A model generated the notes under the pieces. It searched no databases and was not told the origin of the DNA. It worked only from the letters and a program-made list of their open reading frames with translations. Positions 1 through 6,091 of a stretch of DNA of 9,507 nt are shown piece by piece. Each line of letters begins with the position of its first letter. The first letter of the stretch is position 1. The DNA is from JAXFQS01 sp034178815. Lineage in GTDB: Bacteria; Verrucomicrobiota; Kiritimatiellia; RFP12; DVOR01. The DNA is taken from the NCBI GenBank assembly GCA_034178815.1, contig JAXFQS010000085.1, positions 1 to 9,507 of the forward strand. The letters run 5' to 3'. The translations under genes were made by a program, and so were the position numbers.

Positions 1-435
1 CGTGTCGGGGTCGACACGACGCGCCGTCTTCGTAAACTCGTGGTGCGCCTCAATCAGTTCCATCGGCGAACGGTATGCCATCGGGTCGACCTTCGCCTTA
101 TCCGACACATCAACCGCCTGCTGAACCTTAGGGGCATCCTCGGGAAGGCGAATCGCCCCGTTGCACAACCAGAAGAACGCTGCCTTCTGCTCCTTGCTCG
201 AATCGAACTTGCCTACCTCCTCGACCATTGCCGGCGCGTCCAAATCAGGACGGCGCTTCCGAAGCAAGGCCTCCATCCCGGCCGCACGCTTCTTCCCAAT
301 CGAATAGCGGAACATACCGTCCACCTCGACCGGCGAAACAAGTTCATCACGCCCTAGCACACGCCCCGCATTCTTGCCTCTGAACCCACTGAACAGCCGC
401 GCCGTATCCTCTATAGACTGCTCCAGCACCCGAAT
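1..435 (-). other. Polyvalent-protein-associated segment running off the left edge
   Basis: About 145 residues after the fourth R[FY]S motif. It includes a fifth such motif (FRYSIGKKRAAGMEALL), an alanine- and lysine-rich helical stretch, then KAKVDPMAYRSPMELIEAHH and ARRVDPDT at the edge. The last part resembles the beginning of a large polyvalent-associated domain that I recall starting with an IDPDT-like phrase. The gene continues to the left. Confidence 0.45.
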
Positions 436-3400
436 CGAGAACCGCTGCTCCCCGTCCGTCCATTTGTGGTCCACCCTGATGTTGTCATCGCGGAACGAAA
501 CATAGTTCCAGCCAGCCTCGTCGCCGTCCTTCACCGACTTGCCGTAGGAGTCGGCCGGATACTTCACGCCGTCAATTCCCGCGCGGGCGAGAAACTCCGA
601 TGTCGCCTTGGGAGAACCGAGATAACTCGGCGTTGCAAGATAGTTGTATAGCATTGCACCATCTATCTTGCCGCCGTCCCAGATAATGTTGGAAACGTCA
701 AGACCTTCTCTTTCGGCCTGGGCTTTTATCCACTTCTTCTGAGAAGCCGTCACTTTGCCGTACCACTTCAGCAAGTGGCTCTCGTCGCCCGGCGCGCGGT
801 TCGTGAAGAAGGTCTGCTCGTAGAGAGTGGAGTGGATGGCTGCTTTTTCGGCTGCTCGCAATTCGTCCTCAAAGTATTTTCGTTGCCACTCATCGGAAGC
901 CTCGTCACGGCGTTTCGCCAGATATTCCCGATAACGGCGAGACCTTGCGACATCTTCCGAGGAAGATGCATACCTCTCGGCAATGCCGCGCTTGTTGCTG
1001 GCATAGAGCCCCCAGCCGTACACCTGCGATCCCTCGCCCGTGCCGACATAGTGGAGCGACGGATTCTCGTAGTCCGCCGCGCTACCCGTGTAGAGGTGCG
1101 AGATAGAGAAGCGCACGTTTTTGCCTTGCTCGCCCGCATCTGGTTGTGCTACACTATGTGCCGTTGACCACTTGGAGTAATCCGATGCCGTCAACACATG
1201 GTCGCCGGACGCTTGAGTGCGTAAGATTGACTCGGTCTCTTCCTCAAGCCCAAGTCCGGCGATCCTGTTTTCATCGGCGAACAGCAGACCAGACTTCAAG
1301 ATCGGCTCGTAGTAATTCCGCTCGTCCGCCGCGTTTTCCGACATGGCCGTCGCGACGAACACGACCTCTCCGCTCTTCCATTCCTTCGGGCGCAGGAAGA
1401 GGCGGACCGGCTTCTCCTCGCCGTTGTCCGTCTTTGCCATCATGTCCGTCAGCACGACATATCCGTCCGTTCCGTCCTTCATGACGGCGACTGGCCTGTC
1501 GTACCTGTTCGGAATGTCGGCGATCTGCTCCTTGGTCAGGTGGTGCTTTTGGGCAAACTTACGGATCTTCACGACATCCGTCACGACCCGCACATTGGGA
1601 AGGCCGAGGAACCCGAAGAACGGGATGTTCTCCGAGAACTCGATTTCCTCGTGGCGCTTCATCTGCCTCGTCGCCGTGTCCGTACTGGAACGCTTCGCGA
1701 GCGCGGCTTCCACCTCCTCTCTGAGGCGCGGGTTCACGCGGATCGAGTACCGAATATCATTGTTCTGCGGGTTGAACCTCTGAGAGAGCGGAATGACATT
1801 GCCGGAGTCGTCGTAGGTCACTGTAGCGAGTTTGCTGCCGTTCTTCGTATTGGCGTAGACATACTGCCTGCCGTCATCAAATCCCCATTCTCGGGCATCA
1901 TTCCCGTCCCACCAAAGATGTTCGGCAAGAACGGATTCTTCGATAATGCGATATTCACCTTCCCCGAATCGATACATGCCGTGAGTATCAGCATAAGTCC
2001 GAGAAGGGGAAACCCATTCTCCACCGCTCTGCAGAAGATCGGATTTGACCGATTTAGGTACAGCGCGATAGACTTTGACTCTTGCTTTTTTCCCGTCCTT
2101 AACCATCGAGATCGCTTTTGCGATTTCCTTCTGCGCCTCTCGCCCGTCTTTATCGTCATACCCATAAAGGCGTGGACCTTGCTCGCTAAAGAAGTCGTCT
2201 GGTTGACCGGTGATGCCGTTGGCTATCGCCCAAAGATTAAGGTCCCACCCCTCATCACGGGCTTCCTCTAGCGCTTCTCTGTCCTTGAAATCGCGAACAT
2301 CTATAGGAGCACTAGGAGCGCCGTGTGCATCCAGGTGTTCTCTGGCTGGAGAATATCCGCTTCGCTCCCATGCGTACTTGAGAAGTTTCTGCGCAGTATC
2401 CATATCACCACGCTTGACCGCATCTAGATACGCCGCGTCCTCTTCGGGCGTGACCAGGCGTACTGAGAAGCGGCTGTCCGGGTTGTCTGTGCCGAAAGTC
2501 CCGATATTATCCGTTGCCGACTTTATTTGCTCCGGCGTGAATACAATCAACTGGTCTGTTCCTTCCCCGAATCCGCTTATACGGCCATCCCACTGCCCGT
2601 CATACCCATTGGCACGAAGCGCTGTCGTGAACCCGTTCGGGCTCTCTTTCGTAATACGGTATTCCTCTACGACACGGCTTATTGCCTCGTCGACAGCATC
2701 AGGGAATAGCCCCTGACCAAGGCTATTGAGCACATAATCGCTTTCCCAGTTGCCGTCAATAATCGCCTTTGCAAGGTCGTACTGCTCACGGTTGACATCA
2801 TCCGCTTCTAAATCCCCGTTCGCCAAGCCTTCGTTAATCTCGTCGACATACTCCTTGCTTGCTTCCTCGGCTGCTTGAATAATATCCTGCCGCATCTTCG
2901 GGTTGTACTGGAGTATTTCTGAGGAATCCATATTGAAGATCGATTCCAACAACTTGTCGCTCGCCTCCGAACGCTTACCGTAGTACGGATTCCGTACATT
3001 CAGAAAGAACTCCCTGACTTGCCCGCCAAAGCCTTCCGCGTACTTCCTATCCTGCGTGAAGTAGAACCCATTCGCCTGCGTATTCCTCTGATTCAACTGG
3101 TCTTCGAATACCGTATAATCGACACTTCCAACGCGGTCGCCGTGATACATCACAAGAGGTTCGCCATTCTTGTCGACCACCTTCGACACATCCTTGCAAT
3201 CGTCAGCAAGTTTTGCTACCGTATCGACGAACTCCGCAATCGGGGATTGTCTCTCGCCATCGGCGACGGCATCCAACTGCCCGGCGGAGTTTTTGTATTT
3301 CGGATGCGGCAATTTTTCTACGCTCACGCTCTCTATGCTATAGAAATTCTGAGCGATTGCCGCTAGATATTTCTTGCTGGTGATTTTGGCTAGATACTGA

Positions 3401-3483
3401 TTCCCTCCAAATGTGAAAACCGCCCCATATTTGACATACGCTTGAACTTCCGTCGAACCATTACGGGGAATCTTTGCAAACAT
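1..3483 (-). CDS. Giant polyvalent protein with several ADP-ribosyltransferase-like modules and a MuF-C-like domain (3' end off the window)
   Basis: The minus strand is open from the ATG at 3483 to base 1: 1161 codons without a stop, continuing past the left edge. Modules by residue from this ATG: end of an LPD3-like domain (1 to about 70); ART-like module A (about 105-340, MYHGD at 112); ART-like module B (about 341-580, VYRAVP around R473, WVSPSRTYA at 490, a VLAE glutamate at 521); MuF-C-like domain (about 582-793); ART-like module D (GTGEG at 814, YGWGLY just after, to about 1016); then a polyvalent-associated region ending in RVDPDT at the edge. No signal peptide or membrane segment is visible. 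Polyvalent proteins are known from phages and conjugative elements, where they are thought to enter the recipient with the DNA and counter host defences by modifying host targets. That role here is inference. The frame stays coding-like upstream of 3483, so this ATG is probably not the original start (see the frameshift entry). Confidence 0.88.
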   Translation of the reverse strand, partial: MFAKIPRNGSTEVQAYVKYGAVFTFGGNQYLAKITSKKYLAAIAQNFYSIESVSVEKLPHPKYKNSAGQLDAVADGERQSPIAEFVDTVAKLADDCKDVSKVVDKNGEPLVMYHGDRVGSVDYTVFEDQLNQRNTQANGFYFTQDRKYAEGFGGQVREFFLNVRNPYYGKRSEASDKLLESIFNMDSSEILQYNPKMRQDIIQAAEEASKEYVDEINEGLANGDLEADDVNREQYDLAKAIIDGNWESDYVLNSLGQGLFPDAVDEAISRVVEEYRITKESPNGFTTALRANGYDGQWDGRISGFGEGTDQLIVFTPEQIKSATDNIGTFGTDNPDSRFSVRLVTPEEDAAYLDAVKRGDMDTAQKLLKYAWERSGYSPAREHLDAHGAPSAPIDVRDFKDREALEEARDEGWDLNLWAIANGITGQPDDFFSEQGPRLYGYDDKDGREAQKEIAKAISMVKDGKKARVKVYRAVPKSVKSDLLQSGGEWVSPSRTYADTHGMYRFGEGEYRIIEESVLAEHLWWDGNDAREWGFDDGRQYVYANTKNGSKLATVTYDDSGNVIPLSQRFNPQNNDIRYSIRVNPRLREEVEAALAKRSSTDTATRQMKRHEEIEFSENIPFFGFLGLPNVRVVTDVVKIRKFAQKHHLTKEQIADIPNRYDRPVAVMKDGTDGYVVLTDMMAKTDNGEEKPVRLFLRPKEWKSGEVVFVATAMSENAADERNYYEPILKSGLLFADENRIAGLGLEEETESILRTQASGDHVLTASDYSKWSTAHSVAQPDAGEQGKNVRFSISHLYTGSAADYENPSLHYVGTGEGSQVYGWGLYASNKRGIAERYASSSEDVARSRRYREYLAKRRDEASDEWQRKYFEDELRAAEKAAIHSTLYEQTFFTNRAPGDESHLLKWYGKVTASQKKWIKAQAEREGLDVSNIIWDGGKIDGAMLYNYLATPSYLGSPKATSEFLARAGIDGVKYPADSYGKSVKDGDEAGWNYVSFRDDNIRVDHKWTDGEQRFSIRVLEQSIEDTARLFSGFRGKNAGRVLGRDELVSPVEVDGMFRYSIGKKRAAGMEALLRKRRPDLDAPAMVEEVGKFDSSKEQKAAFFWLCNGAIRLPEDAPKVQQAVDVSDKAKVDPMAYRSPMELIEAHHEFTKTARRVDPDT
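436..1104 (-). other. ART-like polyvalent module D (GTGEG/YGWGLY type)
   Basis: Residues about 794-1016. Key block: LHYVGTGEGSQVYGWGLYAS, with GTGEG at 814-818, followed by GIAERYA and a charged helical insert (ARSRRYREYLAKRRDEASDE). Later come HLLKWYGK, GAMLYNYLATPSYLGSP, a GIDGVKYPADS turn and GWNYVSFRDDNIRVDHKW, then EQRFSIR. The same block occurs repeatedly in phage and prophage polyvalent proteins and is consistent with an ART-like fold. The closing GIDG...YVSF...I arrangement parallels the GYDG...VFTPEQI end of module A. Confidence 0.5.
1105..1743 (-). other. MuF-C-like domain within the polyvalent protein
   Basis: Residues about 581-793. The pattern is FFGFLGLPNVRVV, then VKIRKFAQKHHLTKEQIADI, PNRYDRPVAVMKDG, GYVVLTDMM, and a KPVRLFLRPKEW strand. 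It ends with a YYEPILKSGLLFADENR stretch and NVRFSIS. It fits what I recall of the phage MuF C-terminal domain (an effector-like domain often at the end of Mu gpF or polyvalent proteins). The MuF portal-associated N-terminal part is not in the window. Biochemical function of this domain is not settled to my knowledge. Confidence 0.6.
1744..2463 (-). other. ART-like polyvalent module B (R-S-E type)
   Basis: Residues about 341-580 of the giant protein. It opens with a helical lead-in (DAVKRGDMDTAQKLLKYAW) common before polyvalent ART domains. It then shows VKVYRAVP (R473), GEWVSPSRTYADTHG (W490, S492), and EESVLAEHLWWDGNDAREWG with E521. This order of arginine, serine motif and glutamate matches R-S-E class ADP-ribosyltransferase folds and differs from the histidine-type module before it. 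It ends in RFNPQNNDIRYSIR. Enzymatic activity is inferred from the motifs, and the substrate is unknown. Confidence 0.6.
2464..3210 (-). other. ART-like polyvalent module A (H-Y type)
   Basis: Within the giant protein, residues about 92-340. It starts with KVVDKNGEPLVMYHGD, where the YHG is the usual first strand of ART-PolyVal-type folds with their nicotinamide-proximal histidine. GFYFTQDRKYAEGFG carries the second-motif pattern, and REFFLNVRNPYY follows. A helical insert comes next. The module then closes with NGYDGQWDG, QLIVFTPEQIKSATDNIGTF and NPDSRFS, a combination that recurs in phage proteins of this class. The likely activity is transfer of ADP-ribose from NAD+ to a protein or nucleic acid target; the target cannot be read from sequence. 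The third catalytic position is not assigned here. Confidence 0.7.
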
Positions 3484-3707
3484 AAAACGCGCACGCGCGA
3501 TAAGATTGTCTATATCGGCGAATGTGGCCCAATGAGCGCCTTTGTTTGATGATTCATTTTCTGCCGCCTTGCCATAGGTTTTTGATGATTGTGAACAAAG
3601 CGCAAGAGAGCCCCGTCTGCCGTCCTTAATTCTTCGTTCCTGGACATCAATGCCTTAAAAACCCGCTTCGCTTCATCCTTCGAAGCAGAAGCAACTTCGG
3701 CAGCCAT
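3484..3707 (-). pseudogene. Frameshifted N-terminal segment of the polyvalent gene (LPD3-like domain)
   Basis: Upstream of the 3483 ATG the same frame still reads like protein (KAAENESSNKGAHWATFADI, then DNLIARARFMFAKI) up to a TAA at 3657-3655. The neighbouring frame opens with an ATG at 3707, preceded by GGAGG seven bases upstream, and reads MAAEVASASKDEAKRVFKAL, then MSRNEELRTADGALLRF, before losing its protein-like character and stopping at 3512-3510. Joining the two frames gives one continuous LPD3-like domain. The switch needs a shift of -1 and most likely lies at the A5 run (minus strand, 3583-3579), between LRFVHNHQK in one frame and KTYGKAAEN in the other. This could be a single-base indel that disabled or shortened the gene, an assembly error at a homopolymer, or a programmed shift. 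The local sequence is not a classic X XXY YYZ heptamer. If the join is right, the gene starts at 3707. LPD3 naming is from memory of the family pattern. Confidence 0.55.
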
Positions 3708-4209
3708 CTCCCAGCCTCCAAGACCAGGCCCCCGGTTCGCGATAAGCGACTTGAGCAGGAAACGGCGGCTACGGTGTTCCCCGATGATAGCAGAGACCAG
3801 CGCGTTCTTCACGCGCCGCACCATCAAATCCGTCGGGGCCCCGTGACGGCAGGAGCGCCTCGCGGCTCCTTCGCAATGCAGCAGTTGGGCAGATTCGTAT
3901 TTAGGATTGGATACGCCCCATTGCTTCGACCGAATCCCCATCTTGCCTACCTGTCGGAGCGATTCCCACCAACCTTTTGCCCTAGGGATAAGCGAATCAT
4001 GTTGAATCGCCTTTTCCAATCGAAGATGCGAAGGTTGTGGCTTACTTTGGCAAGCGTTGCCAACGGCTAGGAGAACTTGGTTGAAATCCTCGATGCTGCT
4101 CATTTTCCAAATAGTCCGATTCGGTGGCAGGGAATCATTGCAGCACGCTCTTTCGTTTCGGTTGAGATGGTCTCGCTACCAGTTTTTCCGTGCAGGAGGG
4201 ATTTCGTGC
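3708..4209. other. About 500 bases without a gene I can support, between the polyvalent gene and the tRNA promoter
   Basis: An open minus-strand frame runs from an ATG at 4103 in frame with the 3707 ATG. Its product is rich in Arg, Ser, Cys and His (for example HCEGAARRSCRHGAPTDL), matches no family I know, and has only a weak ribosome site, so I do not call it a gene. A plus-strand frame over 3774-4070 is equally unconvincing. The stretch holds three neighbouring short hairpins (3800-3870) and several copies of CGAATC/GATTC. The boundary of the mobile element presumably lies here, but no attachment repeat is visible. Confidence 0.5.
3800..3870. repeat. Cluster of three short inverted repeats
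   Basis: Three adjacent potential hairpins: GCGCGT/ACGCGC with a 5-base loop (3800-3816); CCGTC/GACGG around the palindrome CGGGGCCCCG (3830-3849); AGGAGC/GCTCCT with an 8-base loop (3851-3870). None is followed by a T-tract on either strand, so they are not standard terminators. They could belong to a structured RNA or an element end, or be chance in GC-rich DNA. Confidence 0.35.
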
Positions 4210-4239
4210 TTGCAATAAGGCGGGTGTTTTTGATAGTAT
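4210..4239 (+). promoter_or_regulatory. Probable promoter of tRNA-Glu
   Basis: TTGCAA at 4210-4215 as -35 and TAGTAT at 4234-4239 (or GATAGT at 4232-4237) as -10, giving spacing of 18 or 16 bases. The tRNA 5' end at 4250 lies about 10 bases further on. Position is right for a tRNA promoter, but both boxes are imperfect. Confidence 0.4.
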
Positions 4240-4249
4240 TCCCCCCGTT

Positions 4250-4324
4250 GCGCCCATCGTCTATCGGTTAGGACACAAGATTTTCATTCTTGGAAGAGGA
4301 GTTCGACTCTCCTTGGGCGTGCCA
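4250..4324 (+). tRNA. tRNA-Glu (anticodon UUC)
   Basis: A full cloverleaf can be folded by eye. The acceptor stem is GCGCCCA with TGGGCGT (the first pair is G-U). The D stem is GTCT/GGAC with a GG in the loop. The anticodon stem is CAAGA/TCTTG with loop TTTTCAT, giving anticodon TTC at 4283-4285. The T stem is AGGAG/CTCCT with loop TTCGACT. The discriminator base is G and CCA is encoded (4322-4324). UUC reads the glutamate codons GAA and GAG; in most bacteria this tRNA also supplies glutamate for tetrapyrrole synthesis. No intron, truncation or missing conserved base is seen. Confidence 0.95.
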
Positions 4325-4332
4325 GATTTCTT

Positions 4333-4366
4333 GCCGTTGCCGACCTCCTGTCGCAACGGCTTTTTT
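4333..4366 (+). terminator. Intrinsic terminator after tRNA-Glu
   Basis: GCCGTTGC (4333-4340) pairs perfectly with GCAACGGC (4353-4360). An inner GAC/GTC can extend the stem, and six Ts follow at 4361-4366. It is placed nine bases after the CCA end, as expected for a tRNA transcript. The next gene starts only seven bases after the T-run. Confidence 0.88.
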
Positions 4367-4373
4367 ATCGCCC

Positions 4374-5957
4374 ATGCGCTTCTTTATCCAGACATTTGGT
4401 TGCCGCCTAAACCGCGCCGAGTCGGAACGGACTTCGGACAAACTTCGTGCAGCGGGGTGGTTCGAGGTATCTCGTCCAGCGGAGGCGGAACTTATCCTGG
4501 TCAACAGTTGCGCGGTGACAGGAAAGGCCGAGCGCGGCTCAAGGCAATTCTTCTCGGTCGTACGCGCCACCCACCCCGAGGCATTTCTCATCGCGATGGG
4601 ATGTGCAACCGATGGTCTCGCCCCGGGGTTATACGACATGGCCATTTCCACCATGCAAAAAGACCGGGCAGCGGAACTTCTTCTGGCACGATTCGAAGCC
4701 GGAACCTGCGAAAGAAGCGAGAGGGGCGCCACTCGGCTCGCCCGGGGATTCCTCAAGGTTCAAGACGGGTGCAACGGGGCGTGTAGTTACTGCATTGTCG
4801 CCAAACGCCGTGGTGCGCCCCGATTTCGTGCACCGGAGGCGGTAATTGAGGAGGCAAAAAGCCTAGTCGAACGAGGCGTCGGCGAGATTGTCGTGACCGG
4901 GTGCAACCTCAGTCTCTACCCAAATCTTGCAAACCTTCTTGAACGGTTGATTCCCCTCTCCCAGGGGGTACGCTGGCGCATCGGATCTTGCGAGCCCTCG
5001 CAGGAAATTGTCCGATTGGCGGAACTGATGACCTCGACCGACCGCCTTTGCCCCTACCTGCATCTGCCCGTGCAGAGCGGCGATGACAGCATTCTGGCGC
5101 GTATGCGCCGCCCCTATCGGCAGAAGGAATTGATAGGTTGGATTGACACCATCCGACAGCTTGTGCCCAACCTCTCGCTGGGCGGGGACTTCATCACGGG
5201 GTTCCCGGGAGAGTCGGCGGAGGCCTTCAACGCGACAGTCGATTTCATTCGAGTCGCCGACTTCGCCCATCTCCATGTTTTTCCCTATAGCGAACGCCCT
5301 GGAACCGACGCTCCAAAACTGGACGGCGCCATTCCACCTAGCCAACGCAAGGCGCGCGCAAAGCAACTGACCGACCAAGGATTGCGGCAGAAAGAGATCT
5401 GGCATCGCCGTTGGAATCGGCTCAACTGTTCCTGCGTCATCGAATCCATCGATGCAGCTGGCAATGCAAAAGGTTGGAACGAATGGTACCAGCTAGTTTC
5501 CTTCCCGGCTTGCGGCAGGCAACGCGGAAAACTCGTCAAACTTAGCCAGGTTACCCTTGCGCTGGGAAGCAACCTTGGCAACCGTGAACTTCATATCCGG
5601 AGAGCCGTTGAAAACTTGGCCCGAATTGGGGTCATTCTTGAGACAGCCCCCAACTATGAGAACAACGCCCAGGAATTCTCCGGGCCCCCATTCCTCAATA
5701 CGGTTTTGCGCCTCCGAACGGCTTTGCCCCCCCTGGAACTGCTTCACGCCTGCCAACAAATTGAGGTCGAACTAGGACGCCCCGCCAACCATTCTCCACT
5801 TCAGTCGCGAACGATTGACATCGACCTGATTGACTGGCAGGGCACAACGCTGAATACCCCTGAATTAGTTCTGCCGCATCCCCGTGCACTCCAGCGCGAC
5901 TTCGTCCAGATTCCCCTCTCCCAACTGGCTCCTGCAGAGACTCCACGCCCATTCTGA
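4374..5957 (+). CDS. Fusion of MtaB-type tRNA methylthiotransferase and FolK-type HPPK
   Basis: 527 residues. Residues 1 to about 392 are a MiaB/MtaB-family radical SAM enzyme. The three UPF0004 cysteines are present (C10 in TFGCRLN, C46 in VNSCAVT, C77 in AMGC), and the radical SAM cluster is CNGACSYC (C133, C137, C140). LHLPVQSGDD and GGDFITGFPGES are further family blocks. MtaB adds a methylthio group to t6A37 of tRNAs. The tail after about residue 345 is short for the usual TRAM domain. Residues about 393-527 form HPPK: LALGSNLGNRELHIRRAV, PPFLNTVLRL, VELGRPA, SRTIDIDLI with the magnesium-binding aspartates, LPHPRALQRDFV. HPPK pyrophosphorylates hydroxymethyldihydropterin in folate synthesis. 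The two halves join in frame with no start codon or ribosome site at the junction. MRFFIQTFGC is the natural MtaB start; an upstream in-frame ATG at 4290 lies inside the tRNA and is rejected. No Shine-Dalgarno sequence precedes 4374. Confidence 0.9.
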   Translation: MRFFIQTFGCRLNRAESERTSDKLRAAGWFEVSRPAEAELILVNSCAVTGKAERGSRQFFSVVRATHPEAFLIAMGCATDGLAPGLYDMAISTMQKDRAAELLLARFEAGTCERSERGATRLARGFLKVQDGCNGACSYCIVAKRRGAPRFRAPEAVIEEAKSLVERGVGEIVVTGCNLSLYPNLANLLERLIPLSQGVRWRIGSCEPSQEIVRLAELMTSTDRLCPYLHLPVQSGDDSILARMRRPYRQKELIGWIDTIRQLVPNLSLGGDFITGFPGESAEAFNATVDFIRVADFAHLHVFPYSERPGTDAPKLDGAIPPSQRKARAKQLTDQGLRQKEIWHRRWNRLNCSCVIESIDAAGNAKGWNEWYQLVSFPACGRQRGKLVKLSQVTLALGSNLGNRELHIRRAVENLARIGVILETAPNYENNAQEFSGPPFLNTVLRLRTALPPLELLHACQQIEVELGRPANHSPLQSRTIDIDLIDWQGTTLNTPELVLPHPRALQRDFVQIPLSQLAPAETPRPF

Positions 5958-6018
5958 GAGTAGGAGCTCGCCCCACACTCAGGTTGCAAAAGAACCCTCC
6001 AAAGCAACCATTCTCTGC

Positions 6019-6040
6019 GCTCAAGCAGTTTACCTTGAGC
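6019..6040. repeat. Hairpin upstream of the patatin gene promoter
   Basis: GCTCAAG (6019-6025) and CTTGAGC (6034-6040) are perfect 7-base arms around an 8-base loop. They lie in the 134-base gap between the fusion gene and the patatin gene. No T-tract follows, so terminator function is doubtful. The position just upstream of a promoter-like sequence would also suit an operator. A weaker inverted repeat (CTGAG/CTCAG, 5954-5982) overlaps the fusion gene's stop codon. Confidence 0.3.
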
Positions 6041-6055
6041 CGCAGGTTATTTCTG

Positions 6056-6084
6056 TTGAGTTCGAAGGGCGTACACATTATAAT
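6056..6084 (+). promoter_or_regulatory. Sigma-70-like promoter of the patatin-proC operon
   Basis: TTGAGT at 6056-6061, a 17-base spacer, and a perfect TATAAT at 6079-6084. The expected start of transcription is near 6091, one base before the ATG at 6092, which would make the first message leaderless or nearly so. Confidence 0.55.
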
Positions 6085-6091
6085 AAGGGGC

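Noticed and set aside
1540..2271. Plus-strand open frame of 243 codons
   Set aside because: It lies antisense to the continuously coding polyvalent gene, has no recognisable motifs and is explained as a shadow. The same holds for other plus-strand frames in 1-3480.
3510..4103. Minus-strand 197-codon frame as an independent gene
   Set aside because: Only the part after the 3707 ATG reads like a known domain, and that belongs to the frameshifted polyvalent gene. The upstream 130 codons have odd composition and no family resemblance.
4250..4324. tRNA-Glu 3' end as an attachment site duplicated in the window
   Set aside because: I found no second copy of the tRNA 3' end elsewhere in the window.
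4290..4373. Upstream ATG at 4290 as start of mtaB-folK
   Set aside because: It lies inside the tRNA gene and would translate through the terminator. The conserved MtaB start is at 4374.
5550..5957. folK as a separate gene
   Set aside because: No ATG, GTG or TTG with a ribosome site is found near the junction, and the frame is continuous with mtaB.
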